Assembly: GCA_041441915.1 (NCBI GenBank)
Contig: JASDRS010000009.1
Location: forward strand, 27,803 to 91,802
DNA length: 64,000 bases
Source: UBA10365 sp041441915
GTDB taxonomy: Bacteria; Pseudomonadota; Alphaproteobacteria; Rhodobacterales; Rhodobacteraceae
Direction: 5' to 3'
The notes beneath the pieces were generated by a model. That model was not told where the DNA came from. It was given only the letters and a program-made list of their open reading frames with translations, and ran no database searches. Below are positions 47,098 through 56,222 of the stretch, piece by piece. Every line of letters starts with the position of its first letter. Position 1 is the stretch's first letter. The position numbers were made by a program, and so were the translations under genes.

Positions 47098-47112
47098 GAA
47101 CAGGAAAAGAAC
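47098..47112. promoter_or_regulatory. recA: LexA (SOS) box in front of recA
   Basis: GAAC-AGGAAAA-GAAC is an exact match to the alphaproteobacterial LexA operator (GTTC-N7-GTTC read on the minus strand). It is 46 bases upstream of the recA start, where repression would occlude the promoter. The match to consensus is seen directly; LexA binding is established knowledge for this clade. Confidence 0.8.
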
Positions 47113-47157
47113 ATTGAAATCATTGCCGCACTGGCAACTATAACATAGGATTGAAAC

Positions 47158-48243
47158 ATGGCGACAGAAAATCTCCTCGACTTTAATGGAAAACGCGATA
47201 TGGACAAATCTAAAGCTCTAGAAAGTGCCTTGGCGCAAATCGAACGGCAGTTTGGTAAAGGATCTATTATGCGCTTGGGCGCAGACAGTCCTGCTATGGA
47301 AATTGAATCAACATCAACAGGCTCGTTGGGCCTTGATATAGCCCTGGGTATTGGCGGATTGCCAAAGGGGCGTGTCGTTGAAATTTACGGCCCTGAAAGC
47401 TCCGGAAAAACTACGCTAACATTGCATGTGGTTGCCGAAGAACAAAAAAAAGGCGGTATTTGCGCCTTTGTTGACGCAGAACATGCTCTTGACCCACAAT
47501 ATGCCAAAAAGCTGGGCGTAAACTTGGATGATTTACTTATTTCACAACCCGACACGGGCGAACAAGCTCTTGAAATTGTCGATACTTTAGTGCGCTCTGG
47601 TGCGGTAAATTTAATTGTAATTGACAGCGTTGCTGCCTTGGTGCCCAAATCTGAAATTGAAGGTGACATGGGCGACATGCAGATGGGTTCACAAGCGCGT
47701 TTAATGAGCCAAGCCATGCGAAAATTGACAGCAAGTATTGGCAAGTCAAACTGCATGGTAATTTTTATTAACCAAATTCGTATGAAGATTGGTGTTATGT
47801 TTGGAAGCCCCGAAACTACGACGGGTGGTAACGCGTTAAAATTCTACGCCTCGGTACGCCTTGATATTCGTCGGATAGGTGCTGTGAAGGACCGGGATGA
47901 AATCACTGGCAATACAACACGCGTAAAAGTGGTTAAAAACAAGGTGGCGCCGCCATTCAAGCAAGTTGAATTTGATATAATTTACGGGGAAGGGATTTCA
48001 AAAACCGGTGAACTAGTTGATTTAGGTGTTAAAGCTGGGATCGTTGAAAAGTCGGGATCTTGGTATTCTTACGGTGACGAACGGATCGGCCAAGGTCGCG
48101 AAAATGCAAAGGTATTTTTGAAGTCTAACCCGTCAATTGCTAATGAAATTGAAGATAAAATTCGTGCTTCGCACGGTCTTGATTTTGATCTACTGGGAGG
48201 TCCTGACGTGGCATCAACTGATGAGAATATTATTGATCTATAA
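47158..48243 (+). CDS. recA: recombinase RecA
   Basis: 361-residue DNA strand-exchange ATPase and SOS coprotease. Walker A GPESSGKTT at about residues 81-89, LIVIDSVAALVPKSEIEGDMGD, loop L1, INQIRMKIGVMFGSPETTTGGNALKFYASVRLD and the C-terminal domain are intact. The N-terminus is slightly long (MATENLLDFNGKRDMDKSKALESALAQIERQFGKGSIM), and the internal Met at about 15 is an alternative start, though the first is nearer the promoter. SOS boxes lie upstream and a hairpin terminator downstream. Confidence 0.97.
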   Translation: MATENLLDFNGKRDMDKSKALESALAQIERQFGKGSIMRLGADSPAMEIESTSTGSLGLDIALGIGGLPKGRVVEIYGPESSGKTTLTLHVVAEEQKKGGICAFVDAEHALDPQYAKKLGVNLDDLLISQPDTGEQALEIVDTLVRSGAVNLIVIDSVAALVPKSEIEGDMGDMQMGSQARLMSQAMRKLTASIGKSNCMVIFINQIRMKIGVMFGSPETTTGGNALKFYASVRLDIRRIGAVKDRDEITGNTTRVKVVKNKVAPPFKQVEFDIIYGEGISKTGELVDLGVKAGIVEKSGSWYSYGDERIGQGRENAKVFLKSNPSIANEIEDKIRASHGLDFDLLGGPDVASTDENIIDL

Positions 48244-48255
48244 ATTAATATTTTA

Positions 48256-48289
48256 GGGGCAAAATATGAAGTATTTTGCACCATTTTTT
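48256..48289 (+). terminator. intrinsic terminator after recA
   Basis: GCAAAATA (48259-48266), loop TGAAG, TATTTTGC (48272-48279), extended outward by two GC pairs across one mismatch, then ATTTTTTA. It lies just beyond the recA stop and separates recA from alaS. Confidence 0.65.
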
Positions 48290-48370
48290 ATTGGAATGTC
48301 GTGTGCCTGTGGACAGCCCCGTTTGACACAGTTAAACCAAGTCAAATTGATTGCCTTATAGGGGGCCATT

Positions 48371-51028
48371 ATGGCGTCGTTAAACGATATCCGCTCAACA
48401 TTTTTAAACTTTTACCAAAACAATGATCACCAGATTGTGGAGAGCAGTCCCCTTGTTCCGCGCAACGACCCAACACTGATGTTCACAAATTCTGGCATGG
48501 TACAGTTCAAAAACTGTTTCACAGGTGCAGAAACACGTGATTACAGTCGTGCCACCTCTTCACAAAAATGCGTGCGCGCTGGCGGCAAACATAATGACCT
48601 TGATAATGTTGGCTATACAGCGCGTCACCACACATTTTTTGAAATGCTGGGCAATTTTAGCTTTGGTGATTATTTTAAAACAGAAGCCATCCCTTATGCT
48701 TGGGATCTTTTAATTAAAGAATTTGGGATCCCAAAAGAAAAACTTTTGGTCACCGTTTATCATACCGACGACGAGGCCGCTGATATTTGGAAAAAAGTTG
48801 CAGGTCTATCAGATGACCAGATTATTAGCATTCCAACAAATGATAATTTCTGGATGATGGGCCCAACGGGACCCTGTGGGCCTTGCACAGAAATTTTTTT
48901 TGATCACGGAGACAAAATCAGGGGTGGCCCTCCTGGATCAGTGGATGAAGACGGCGACCGTTTCATTGAAATTTGGAACCTAGTATTCATGCAAAATGAG
49001 CAGTTTTCTGACGGCTCAATGATTCCCCTGCCTAAACAGTCAATTGATACTGGGATGGGGCTTGAGCGCATCGGTGCATTGTTGCAAGGTAAGCATGATA
49101 ATTATGATACTGATTTAATGCGCGCGTTGATTGAGGCTTCGGCTCATGCAACCTCGTCAGACCCTGATGGATTTGGTAAAATTCATCACCGTGTGATTGC
49201 GGACCATTTGCGCTCGACATCGTTTTTGATCGCTGATGGAGTGATGCCATCAAATGAGGGGCGCGGGTACGTATTGCGCCGCATCATGCGGCGAGCTATG
49301 CGCCACGCCCATCAATTGGGCGCGCAAGACCCCGTGATGTACCGCTTAGTGCCAGCACTGGTGCAGCAAATGGCGGTTGCCTACCCAGAGCTTTCTCGTG
49401 CGCAAGCCATGATAGAAGAGACCCTGCGCCTCGAAGAAACTCGCTTCAGCCAAACTCTTGACCGTGGTTTAAAACTTTTGAACGATGAGTTGGCACGCAT
49501 CCCTGAGGGTGCTTCTCTGCCGGGGGCTGCAGCGTTTAAACTTTATGATACTTACGGATTTCCGCTGGATTTAACACAAGATGCGTTGCGTGAAATGGGT
49601 CGAGTGGTTGATACAGCAGGCTTTGATGCTGCTATGTTAGAGCAAAAAACCACAGCCCGCGCGAGCTGGACTGGGTCGGGCGAGACTAAAGATGCCAGAA
49701 TTTGGTTTGAACTTGCTGATCGAATCGAGGCTAGCGAATTTTTAGGCTACGACACTAAAACTGCTGAAGGCAAAATTTTAACAATGGTTAGAAGTGGGGC
49801 CGAAACGACTAAGGCCACGGTTGGCCAAAGCCTGCAAATTATTTTAAACCAAACTCCATTCTACCCTGAACAGGGCGGTCAAGTTGGAGATGTGGGAGAA
49901 ATTAAAACTGAAACGGGTCGAGCTACTATTTCTGATGCGAAAAAGTCGCAAGGGCTTATTTTACATTTAGCAACAGTGGTCGAGGGAAAAATTGTCTCTG
50001 GGCAAGACGCATTTTTGACTGTGGACACCAGCCACCGTAACGCGGTTGAAGCAAACCATTCAGCGACGCATCTGCTTAATGAAGCGTTGCGTCGCCACTT
50101 GGGTGACCATGTTTCTCAACGTGGCAGCTTAAATGCACCGGATCGTTTGCGCTTTGACTTTAGCCATTCAGCGGGTCTGTCCGAGGCAGACTTATCTTCA
50201 GTGGAAGCTGAAGTTAACTTTTATATTCGCCAAAATACTGCCGTTGAAACCTGGATCATGACTCCAGACGATGCCCGTGCCTTAGGTTCTCAGGCACTGT
50301 TTGGTGAAAAATATGGCGATGAGGTGCGAGTCGTCTCTATGGGTAAGCGCGTTGGGTCGCGAAAGGGCCGAGATAACGCTACATATTCGCTGGAACTGTG
50401 CGGTGGCACCCATGTTAAACGTTTGGGCCAAATTGGTATTTTTATTCTGTTAAATGATTCAGCCTCATCTGCAGGTGTGCGCCGTATTGAAGCGCTCACT
50501 GGGGAGGGCGCGCTCGCCCACATGAAGACCCAAGCACAGCAATTGATTGATATTATTTTGGTGCTTAAAGTGGTGCCCGCAGATTTAGCGGACCGCGCCA
50601 AAGGTCTACTTGATGAGAGGCGCGCATTGACTAATGAAGTGGCACAGCTTCGCCGCGAATTGGCGATGGTTGGATCTAGTTCAAAAGGCGCAGAGTTCAT
50701 AGTGGTAAACGGTGTCAAACTAATTGCCCAAGTGCTTTCGGGCGTGGTTGGCAAAGATTTACCGGGCCTGATCGACGAGATGAAGTCACAAGTTATGTCT
50801 GGTGTAATTGTCTTGATCGCGGACACAGGAGCTAAACCCGCTGTTGCCGCAGGCGTGACAAGCGACTTGACTGCGCGTATTTCGGCGGTAGAGCTTGTAA
50901 AAATTGCTGCCCTTGCTCTTGGTGGCAAGGGAGGTGGTGGGCGCCCTGACATGGCGCAAGCTGGTGGGGTCGATATTGCTGGCGCTGAACAAGCCATTAT
51001 TGATGTCACAAAGCTATTGGAGACCTGA
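48371..51028 (+). CDS. alaS: alanyl-tRNA synthetase
   Basis: 885-residue class II synthetase. The aminoacylation domain begins DIRSTFLNFYQNNDHQIVESSPLVPRNDPTLMFTNSGM, with a class II motif 2 region around KCVRAGGKHNDLDNVGYTARHHTFFEMLGNFSFGDY. The editing domain has the zinc HxxxH in NHSATHLLNEALR and CxxxH in CGGTHVKRLG, and the C-Ala domain ends GKGGGGRPDMAQAGG. recA immediately upstream is a common neighbour in bacteria, though a terminator lies between them here. Confidence 0.97.
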   Translation: MASLNDIRSTFLNFYQNNDHQIVESSPLVPRNDPTLMFTNSGMVQFKNCFTGAETRDYSRATSSQKCVRAGGKHNDLDNVGYTARHHTFFEMLGNFSFGDYFKTEAIPYAWDLLIKEFGIPKEKLLVTVYHTDDEAADIWKKVAGLSDDQIISIPTNDNFWMMGPTGPCGPCTEIFFDHGDKIRGGPPGSVDEDGDRFIEIWNLVFMQNEQFSDGSMIPLPKQSIDTGMGLERIGALLQGKHDNYDTDLMRALIEASAHATSSDPDGFGKIHHRVIADHLRSTSFLIADGVMPSNEGRGYVLRRIMRRAMRHAHQLGAQDPVMYRLVPALVQQMAVAYPELSRAQAMIEETLRLEETRFSQTLDRGLKLLNDELARIPEGASLPGAAAFKLYDTYGFPLDLTQDALREMGRVVDTAGFDAAMLEQKTTARASWTGSGETKDARIWFELADRIEASEFLGYDTKTAEGKILTMVRSGAETTKATVGQSLQIILNQTPFYPEQGGQVGDVGEIKTETGRATISDAKKSQGLILHLATVVEGKIVSGQDAFLTVDTSHRNAVEANHSATHLLNEALRRHLGDHVSQRGSLNAPDRLRFDFSHSAGLSEADLSSVEAEVNFYIRQNTAVETWIMTPDDARALGSQALFGEKYGDEVRVVSMGKRVGSRKGRDNATYSLELCGGTHVKRLGQIGIFILLNDSASSAGVRRIEALTGEGALAHMKTQAQQLIDIILVLKVVPADLADRAKGLLDERRALTNEVAQLRRELAMVGSSSKGAEFIVVNGVKLIAQVLSGVVGKDLPGLIDEMKSQVMSGVIVLIADTGAKPAVAAGVTSDLTARISAVELVKIAALALGGKGGGGRPDMAQAGGVDIAGAEQAIIDVTKLLET

Positions 51029-51316
51029 ATGCCAACTGCCCTTTGGATTGCTCATGTTGATGTAACTGACCCTGACCGATATCAGCTTTATGCTGTGCCG
51101 GCGGGCGCTGTGATTGCGTCTTTTGGTGGGATATTTTTGGCCCGCGGGGGGCGTTTCATGCAGCTTGAAGGGGAAGCGCGTGCTCGCAATGTGGTCGCGC
51201 GCTTTCCCTCATTAGAGGCAGCAGTAGCCTGCTATAAGTCACCAGCATATCAGGCAGCACTTCATGCAGCCAAAGGTGCGTCAGTACGCAGTCTGATGGT
51301 TTTAGAAGAAAACTAA
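51029..51316 (+). CDS. DUF1330 domain protein
   Basis: 95-residue small alpha/beta protein of the dimeric ferredoxin-like type: ALWIAHVDVTDPDRYQLYAV, FLARGGRFMQLEGEARARNVVARFPSLEAAVACYKSPAYQAAL and a short tail. The DUF1330 fold is clear, function is unknown. It starts on the base after the alaS stop codon and so is probably translated from the same message. Confidence 0.88.
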   Translation: MPTALWIAHVDVTDPDRYQLYAVPAGAVIASFGGIFLARGGRFMQLEGEARARNVVARFPSLEAAVACYKSPAYQAALHAAKGASVRSLMVLEEN

Positions 51317-51383
51317 TATATGCGGTAAATCAATAAAGACATTCAGTAATTGAAAAGGCCACAATACTATCGCGACTTTTTAT

Positions 51384-53201
51384 TTAACTTGCGCGTGATT
51401 GGCGCTTACGTTCATGCGGGTCAAGATGGCGTTTGCGTAGGCGCACTGCTTTTGGCGTAACCTCGACCAGTTCATCATCATCAATATAGGAAATGGCCTG
51501 TTCAAGAGACATTTTCACCGGTGTGGTCAAACGCACCGCTTCGTCCGTGCCTGAGGCGCGCACGTTAGTTAGCTGCTTGCCCTTAAGGGGGTTCACCTCA
51601 AGGTCATTTTCGCGGTTATGCTCACCAATTACCATGCCTGTATAGACGGATTCTTGCACGCCAATAAAAAAGTGGCCGCGGTCCTCCAGTTTCCACATCG
51701 CATAAGCAACAGAAACGCCACTTTCCATCGAAATCAACACACCAGCACGGCGTCCTTCGATGGGTCCTTTATGGGGAGCCCACTCATGAAACACGCGGTT
51801 CAAAACACCCGTGCCACGCGTGTCAGTCATAAATTGACCATGATAGCCAATTAGGCCGCGCGACGGCACATGCGCTATTATCCGAGTTTTACCCACGCCT
51901 GCCGGTTTCATTTCTAAGAGATCCCCCTTTCGTGGCCCAGTAATTTTTTCAATAACGGCGCCAGTATATTCATCATCAACATCGATAGTAACTTCTTCTA
52001 TTGGCTCATGGCGTAAGCCATCAATATCTTGAAACAGCACGCGAGGACGAGAAATTGAAAGTTCAAAACCTTCCCGCCGCATATTCTCGATCAAGACGCC
52101 CATTTGCAGTTCACCACGACCAGCGACTTCGAAGGCGTCGCCACCAAGAGTGTCAGTAACCTTAATAGCAACATTCACTTCGGCTTCGCGCATTAAGCGT
52201 TCGCGGATCACGCGGCTTTGCACTTTGCTGCCATCTTTACCTGCCAAGGGGCTGTCATTGATCCCAAAGGTTACAGAGATGGTGGGCGGATCGATTGGTT
52301 GCGCAGGTAGTGCTATGTCAACCGACAGATCGCAAAGCGTATCGGCCACGGTTGCTTTGCTCATGCCCGCCAATGTTACTATATCGCCTGCTTCGGCAAG
52401 CTCAATGGGGCTTTGTTGCAAGCCGCGAAAGGCCAAAACTTTGGAAACGCGGAATTGTTCTAGCTTTTTGCCATTGCGTGACATGGCTTTTATCGTTTCT
52501 CCAGCTTTGATTGTGCCTGCTTCAATACGGCCTGTTAAAATACGGCCAATGAAAGGATCTGCTGACAATGTAGTGGCCAGCATTTGAAAAGGTTCGTAAC
52601 GCCGCGCAAGCTGGGCCGGCTGTGGCACATGTTTAACAATCAAAGCATAAAGTGAAGACAGGTCCTGGCGTGGCCCGTCAAGGCCCTCATCGGCCCAACC
52701 GGCGCGGCCCGAAGCATAAAGCACGGGGAAATCTAGCTGCTCGTCAGTTGCGCCCAAATTAGCAAACAAATCAAACACCTCGTTCAATGCCCGGTCTGGT
52801 TCGGCATCTGATTTGTCAACCTTGTTTAAAACCACAATCGGGCGCAGCCCCAAAGCCAGTGCTTTTGCTGTTACAAATTTGGTTTGAGGCATTGGGCCTT
52901 CCGCGGCGTCAACCAGTAAAACCACACCGTCAACCATCGACAAAATCCGTTCGACTTCGCCACCAAAATCGGCGTGACCTGGGGTGTCAACGATGTTAAT
53001 GCGCAAACCGCCCCATTCTAGCGAGGTACATTTAGCCAAAATTGTAATGCCGCGCTCACGTTCAATGTCATTGCTGTCCATCGCGCGTTCCGCAACTGCT
53101 TGATTGTCACGGAAGGATCCCGATTGTTTTAATAGCTCATCCACCAATGTGGTTTTGCCATGGTCAACGTGCGCGATAATGGCAATATTGCGTAGCTCCA
53201 T
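51384..53201 (-). CDS. typA: translational GTPase TypA/BipA
   Basis: 605-residue ribosome-associated GTPase important under stress. G1 AHVDHGKTTLVDELL at residues 9-23, switch RERGITILAK, DTPGHADFGGEVERI, NKVDKSDAEPDR and the EF-G-like domains III/V plus the BipA-specific C-terminus (YTGMVIGEHNRENDLEVNPLKGKQLTNVRASG) are intact. The start at 53201 (MELRNIAIIAHVDHGKTT) is chosen over longer in-frame starts up to 53282. Convergent with the alaS/DUF1330 unit. Confidence 0.96.
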   Translation of the reverse strand: MELRNIAIIAHVDHGKTTLVDELLKQSGSFRDNQAVAERAMDSNDIERERGITILAKCTSLEWGGLRINIVDTPGHADFGGEVERILSMVDGVVLLVDAAEGPMPQTKFVTAKALALGLRPIVVLNKVDKSDAEPDRALNEVFDLFANLGATDEQLDFPVLYASGRAGWADEGLDGPRQDLSSLYALIVKHVPQPAQLARRYEPFQMLATTLSADPFIGRILTGRIEAGTIKAGETIKAMSRNGKKLEQFRVSKVLAFRGLQQSPIELAEAGDIVTLAGMSKATVADTLCDLSVDIALPAQPIDPPTISVTFGINDSPLAGKDGSKVQSRVIRERLMREAEVNVAIKVTDTLGGDAFEVAGRGELQMGVLIENMRREGFELSISRPRVLFQDIDGLRHEPIEEVTIDVDDEYTGAVIEKITGPRKGDLLEMKPAGVGKTRIIAHVPSRGLIGYHGQFMTDTRGTGVLNRVFHEWAPHKGPIEGRRAGVLISMESGVSVAYAMWKLEDRGHFFIGVQESVYTGMVIGEHNRENDLEVNPLKGKQLTNVRASGTDEAVRLTTPVKMSLEQAISYIDDDELVEVTPKAVRLRKRHLDPHERKRQSRAS

Positions 53202-53320
53202 TGGGAGGGTCTCTTTCATTCTTAACATTTTAGGCGGCGTTACATCACCCACACCGAAAAGGCCAGAGCTTAGCTTCGCCATTGTTCATTTAATTATGAC
53301 TATAACGTTTTAACCAAAAC

Positions 53321-53896
53321 CTATTTCGAAAAAAATGCCTGCGCCCTGACGCGCACGTAGTTCCAAATCTGTGGTGCGCCGCGTGCAACCTTGGTTCCCA
53401 CGCGATCTTCTAGTTGGTCAAAAGTCACATTATAGTCAATCCAACTGCCGCCACCTGCTGCTATATTTTGCATTACAGGCTGCACACGGTCGAGCGATTT
53501 GGCAAAAATAGCGTCCGCGCTTTGGGCTGCTTCAAATTCATCCCAAAGCGCACGAAAGTTTTGAGCTTGGTCGGCGGGCAAAATGCCAAATAGCCGATCA
53601 GCTGCTTTTGATTCAATTTTAGCCTGCAAAATTGGATCATGATTTCCATGAATTGGTGCGTCGCCAGCGTCAATTTCCACAATATCATGTATTAAAAGCA
53701 TCTGAATGACCCTACTAATTGTCACACTTGGTCCAGCCTGATCAGCCAACACCATTGCATAAAGCGCAACATGCCAAGAGTGTTCGCCAGAATTTTCAGG
53801 ACGCGCACCAAACAAGACAGGCGTGGCACGAAGTATTTTTTTCAAGCGATCCGCTGCATTTAAAAAAGAAAATTGCTGCTCTAACCGCAAGTTCAC
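53321..53896 (-). CDS. HD-domain phosphohydrolase (YfbR/HDDC2-like)
   Basis: 191 residues with a classic HD metal site: the first His in PENSGEHSWHVAL (about residues 34-46), HD in LLIHDIVEIDAGDAP, and a later LDRVQPVMQN Asp. Length and the EHS...HD...D spacing match 5'-deoxyribonucleotidases of the YfbR/HDDC2 type, so dNMP dephosphorylation is a reasonable guess. The stop of the alpha/beta hydrolase gene overlaps its start by 4 bases, so the pair is co-transcribed. Confidence 0.87.
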   Translation of the reverse strand: MNLRLEQQFSFLNAADRLKKILRATPVLFGARPENSGEHSWHVALYAMVLADQAGPSVTISRVIQMLLIHDIVEIDAGDAPIHGNHDPILQAKIESKAADRLFGILPADQAQNFRALWDEFEAAQSADAIFAKSLDRVQPVMQNIAAGGGSWIDYNVTFDQLEDRVGTKVARGAPQIWNYVRVRAQAFFSK

Positions 53897-54552
53897 CGTG
53901 ACACTTCTGTCAAACGTCGGGCTACATAGTTTGACACGGTGTTGATCATGGGGTCCATATGAGTTTTTTCGTCTTTAAAGAAGTGATCTGCGCCTTCAAT
54001 CACGTCATGTGTGACTGTGATTCCCTTCTGCTCATGCAGTTTATTGACCAAGGTGATGGTGTCCTTGGGGTTTGCCACTTTATCGGCTGATCCATTTATA
54101 ATAAGACCAGAAGCTGGACAGGGTGCCAAAAAACTAAAATCATACATATTTGCTGGCGGCGCCACTGAAATAAATCCGGTAATCTCAGGGCGGCGCATTA
54201 AAAGCTGCATCCCTATCCAAGCACCAAAGGAAAAACCTGCAACCCAGCAATGTTTAGAATTCTGGTTCATGGATTGCAGGTAATCAAGCGCTGAAGCTGA
54301 ATCAGATAATTCGCCAATGCCCTGATCATATTCACCTTGCGAGCGCCCCACGCTACGAAAGTTAAACCGCAAAACAGTAAAACCCAAGCGGTAGAATGTA
54401 TAATGCAGGTTATAAACTACCTTATTATTCATCGTGCCACCAAATTGAGGATGCGGATGTAAAACTATAGCAATGGGAGCATCTCGCTCTTTTTGCGGGT
54501 GGTAGCGGCCTTCTAGGCGACCCTCAGGGCCGGGAAATATAACTTCGGGCAT
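53893..54552 (-). CDS. alpha/beta hydrolase
   Basis: 219 residues: VLHPHPQFGGTMNNKVVYNLHYTF (oxyanion side), FNFRSVGRSQGEYDQG, nucleophile elbow AGFSFGAWIGMQLL, an Asp in INGSADKVANP and the catalytic His in EGADHFFKD. A complete Ser-Asp-His triad is therefore visible. No signal peptide is seen. In Rhodobacterales a gene of this type sits divergently beside the suf cluster, as it does here. Substrate unknown. Confidence 0.9.
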   Translation of the reverse strand: MPEVIFPGPEGRLEGRYHPQKERDAPIAIVLHPHPQFGGTMNNKVVYNLHYTFYRLGFTVLRFNFRSVGRSQGEYDQGIGELSDSASALDYLQSMNQNSKHCWVAGFSFGAWIGMQLLMRRPEITGFISVAPPANMYDFSFLAPCPASGLIINGSADKVANPKDTITLVNKLHEQKGITVTHDVIEGADHFFKDEKTHMDPMINTVSNYVARRLTEVSR

Positions 54553-54621
54553 GGTGCCTGCCTTTTGCTAGCCGGGAAATCTTGATTGTTTCCATCGGAA
54601 TATGTATTAATCAAAGGCTAT

Positions 54622-54664
54622 ACACCCTTGGCTTGGGTGTGAGTTAAGCGTCTGGGCGCTTAAC
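54622..54664. promoter_or_regulatory. iscR: two adjacent inverted repeats upstream of iscR
   Basis: ACACCC-N7-GGGTGT (54622-54640) is followed 2 bases later by GTTAAGCG-N6-CGCTTAAC (54643-54664), a perfect 8-bp-arm palindrome. They lie 26-69 bases before the iscR ATG, between it and the divergent hydrolase gene, a plausible operator for autoregulation of the iron-sulfur cluster operon. Binding proteins are inferred. Confidence 0.55.
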
Positions 54665-54690
54665 GTCAATATATTTACAAAGGAATCTCA

Positions 54691-55152
54691 ATGAAACTCT
54701 CTACGAAAGGCCGTTATGCGGTAGTTGCTTTGGCCTATCTGGCCTTGGTTGAGGGAGGCAAATTGGTATCTTTAGCTGAAATTTCGCGCAAGCAATATAT
54801 TTCCTTACCTTATCTTGAACAGCTTTTTGTAAAGCTGCGCCGTGCGGGGCTGGTGGCTGCAGTACGAGGTCCAGGTGGGGGCTACCGGTTGACGCGCGCG
54901 TCCGACAGTATCCGCATATCGGAAATTCTCTCGGCGGTTGAGGAAACAGTGTCCGCGATGCCTTCTGGAATTGGAGCAATGGGGGTCGTTTCTGGTACCA
55001 AGGCGCAGTATTTGACCAATCGCCTTTGGGAAGGACTTTCGGCGCATGTATATGTTTTTTTGCACAAAACGCGGCTTTCGGACGTGATTCATAATGAAAT
55101 GACGCCATGCCAAGCAGTGCCAGCCCTTTTAGAAATAGTGGATGAAATCTGA
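54691..55152 (+). CDS. iscR: Rrf2/IscR-family iron-sulfur regulator
   Basis: 153 residues. The winged HTH is clear: MKLSTKGRYAVVALAYLAL, ISLPYLEQLFVKLRRAGLVAAVRGPGGGYRLTR. The segment that carries three cluster-ligand cysteines in E. coli IscR (VEETVSAMPSGIGAMGVVSG) has none; the only Cys is at about 140 (MTPCQAVP). A single-Cys IscR that still binds Fe-S is known in Rhodobacter sphaeroides, so this is likely the same type, repressing the suf genes. Its stop overlaps the next start by one base. Confidence 0.9.
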   Translation: MKLSTKGRYAVVALAYLALVEGGKLVSLAEISRKQYISLPYLEQLFVKLRRAGLVAAVRGPGGGYRLTRASDSIRISEILSAVEETVSAMPSGIGAMGVVSGTKAQYLTNRLWEGLSAHVYVFLHKTRLSDVIHNEMTPCQAVPALLEIVDEI

Positions 55153-56207
55153 TGGGTTTATACAAAGCGAAGCGCGGTTATCTGGATTACAACGCAACGA
55201 CCCCCCTTAACGGGAAAGCGCGTGAAGCAATGATTGATGCGATGAATATTTTTGGCAACCCCTCGTCAATTCATGCCGAAGGGCGGGCTGCTAAGGCGGC
55301 AATTGAAAAGGCGCGTGGGCAGGTTGCATTAGCGCTTGGGGCAGATGGGGCGGATATAGTTTTCACAGCTTCGGCTACCGAGGCCGCAGCACTGGCCTGC
55401 GCCGGGCGTGGCCTTTCTTGCAGCCCCATCGAGCATGAAGCCATAGCTGCTTGGTGCGTGCCCCTCCTTGCTACGTCCAAACAAGGCCAAGTTTCCGTGC
55501 CGACATCAGAAACTGTAGCTTTACAACTGGCAAATTCGGAAACTGGCATTGTACAACATTTACCCAAAGGACTGGCCGTGGTCGACCTGACCCAAGCTTT
55601 TGGAAAAATGCCCCTGTCCTTTCATTTGCTTGGTTGTAAAATGGCCATAGTTTCGGCGCATAAATTGGGTGGGCCCAAGGGGGTCGGAGCCTTGATCCTT
55701 GAGCGCGGTCTTGAAGTTAGTGCGCAGATGCGTGGCGGCGGCCAAGAAATGGGTCGGCGGGCGGGAACAGAAAATATTTTGGGTATAATAGGTTTTGGCG
55801 CCGCAGCGGAAGTTGCAGCCAAACTTTTAGCTGATGGAGTGTGGGATAAAATCACTCAATTTAGAAATATTCTAGAAATAGCATTGTCAGACACTGCTTT
55901 AGGCACTATTTCAATCTCACGTGGAATAGAGCGATTGCCAAATACACTTTGCATTGCCTCGCCTGGATGGAAGGGTGAAACACAGGTGATGCAAATGGAT
56001 CTGGCGGGCTTTGCTGTTTCGGCGGGATCAGCCTGTTCTTCGGGCAAAGTGCTGGCGAGCCTGGTTCTGCGCGCAATGGGATATGACGATAACGTTGCTC
56101 GCTCTGCTATAAGAATATCTTTAGGTCCGGACACGCGAAAAGAAGATGTGCTGCGTTTTGCCGATGCATTTTTGGCGCAGGCTGAAAAACAAAAACGAAA
56201 AATTTAA
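55152..56207 (+). CDS. cysteine desulfurase (NifS/IscS type)
   Basis: 351-residue PLP enzyme releasing sulfur from cysteine. YLDYNATTPLNGKAREAM, GNPSSIHAEGR, SAHKLGGPKGVGALIL (PLP lysine) and the catalytic Cys in SAGSACSSGKV are intact. It is shorter than E. coli IscS (about 400). It lies between iscR and sufB, so the operon encodes two desulfurases, this one and SufS at the end. The symbol is left open because iscS, nifS and sufS are all used for such genes. Confidence 0.9.
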   Translation: MGLYKAKRGYLDYNATTPLNGKAREAMIDAMNIFGNPSSIHAEGRAAKAAIEKARGQVALALGADGADIVFTASATEAAALACAGRGLSCSPIEHEAIAAWCVPLLATSKQGQVSVPTSETVALQLANSETGIVQHLPKGLAVVDLTQAFGKMPLSFHLLGCKMAIVSAHKLGGPKGVGALILERGLEVSAQMRGGGQEMGRRAGTENILGIIGFGAAAEVAAKLLADGVWDKITQFRNILEIALSDTALGTISISRGIERLPNTLCIASPGWKGETQVMQMDLAGFAVSAGSACSSGKVLASLVLRAMGYDDNVARSAIRISLGPDTRKEDVLRFADAFLAQAEKQKRKI

Positions 56208-56222
56208 TGAATGGAGCCGATG

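Noticed and set aside
48266..48361. 31-codon frame between recA and alaS (MKYFAPFFIGMSCACGQPRL...)
   Set aside because: Its start codon lies inside the recA terminator hairpin, and composition and length give no support for a real gene.
50290..51009. 239-codon minus-strand frame inside alaS
   Set aside because: Ser/Pro/Arg-rich translation opposite a strongly conserved gene; a codon-bias shadow.
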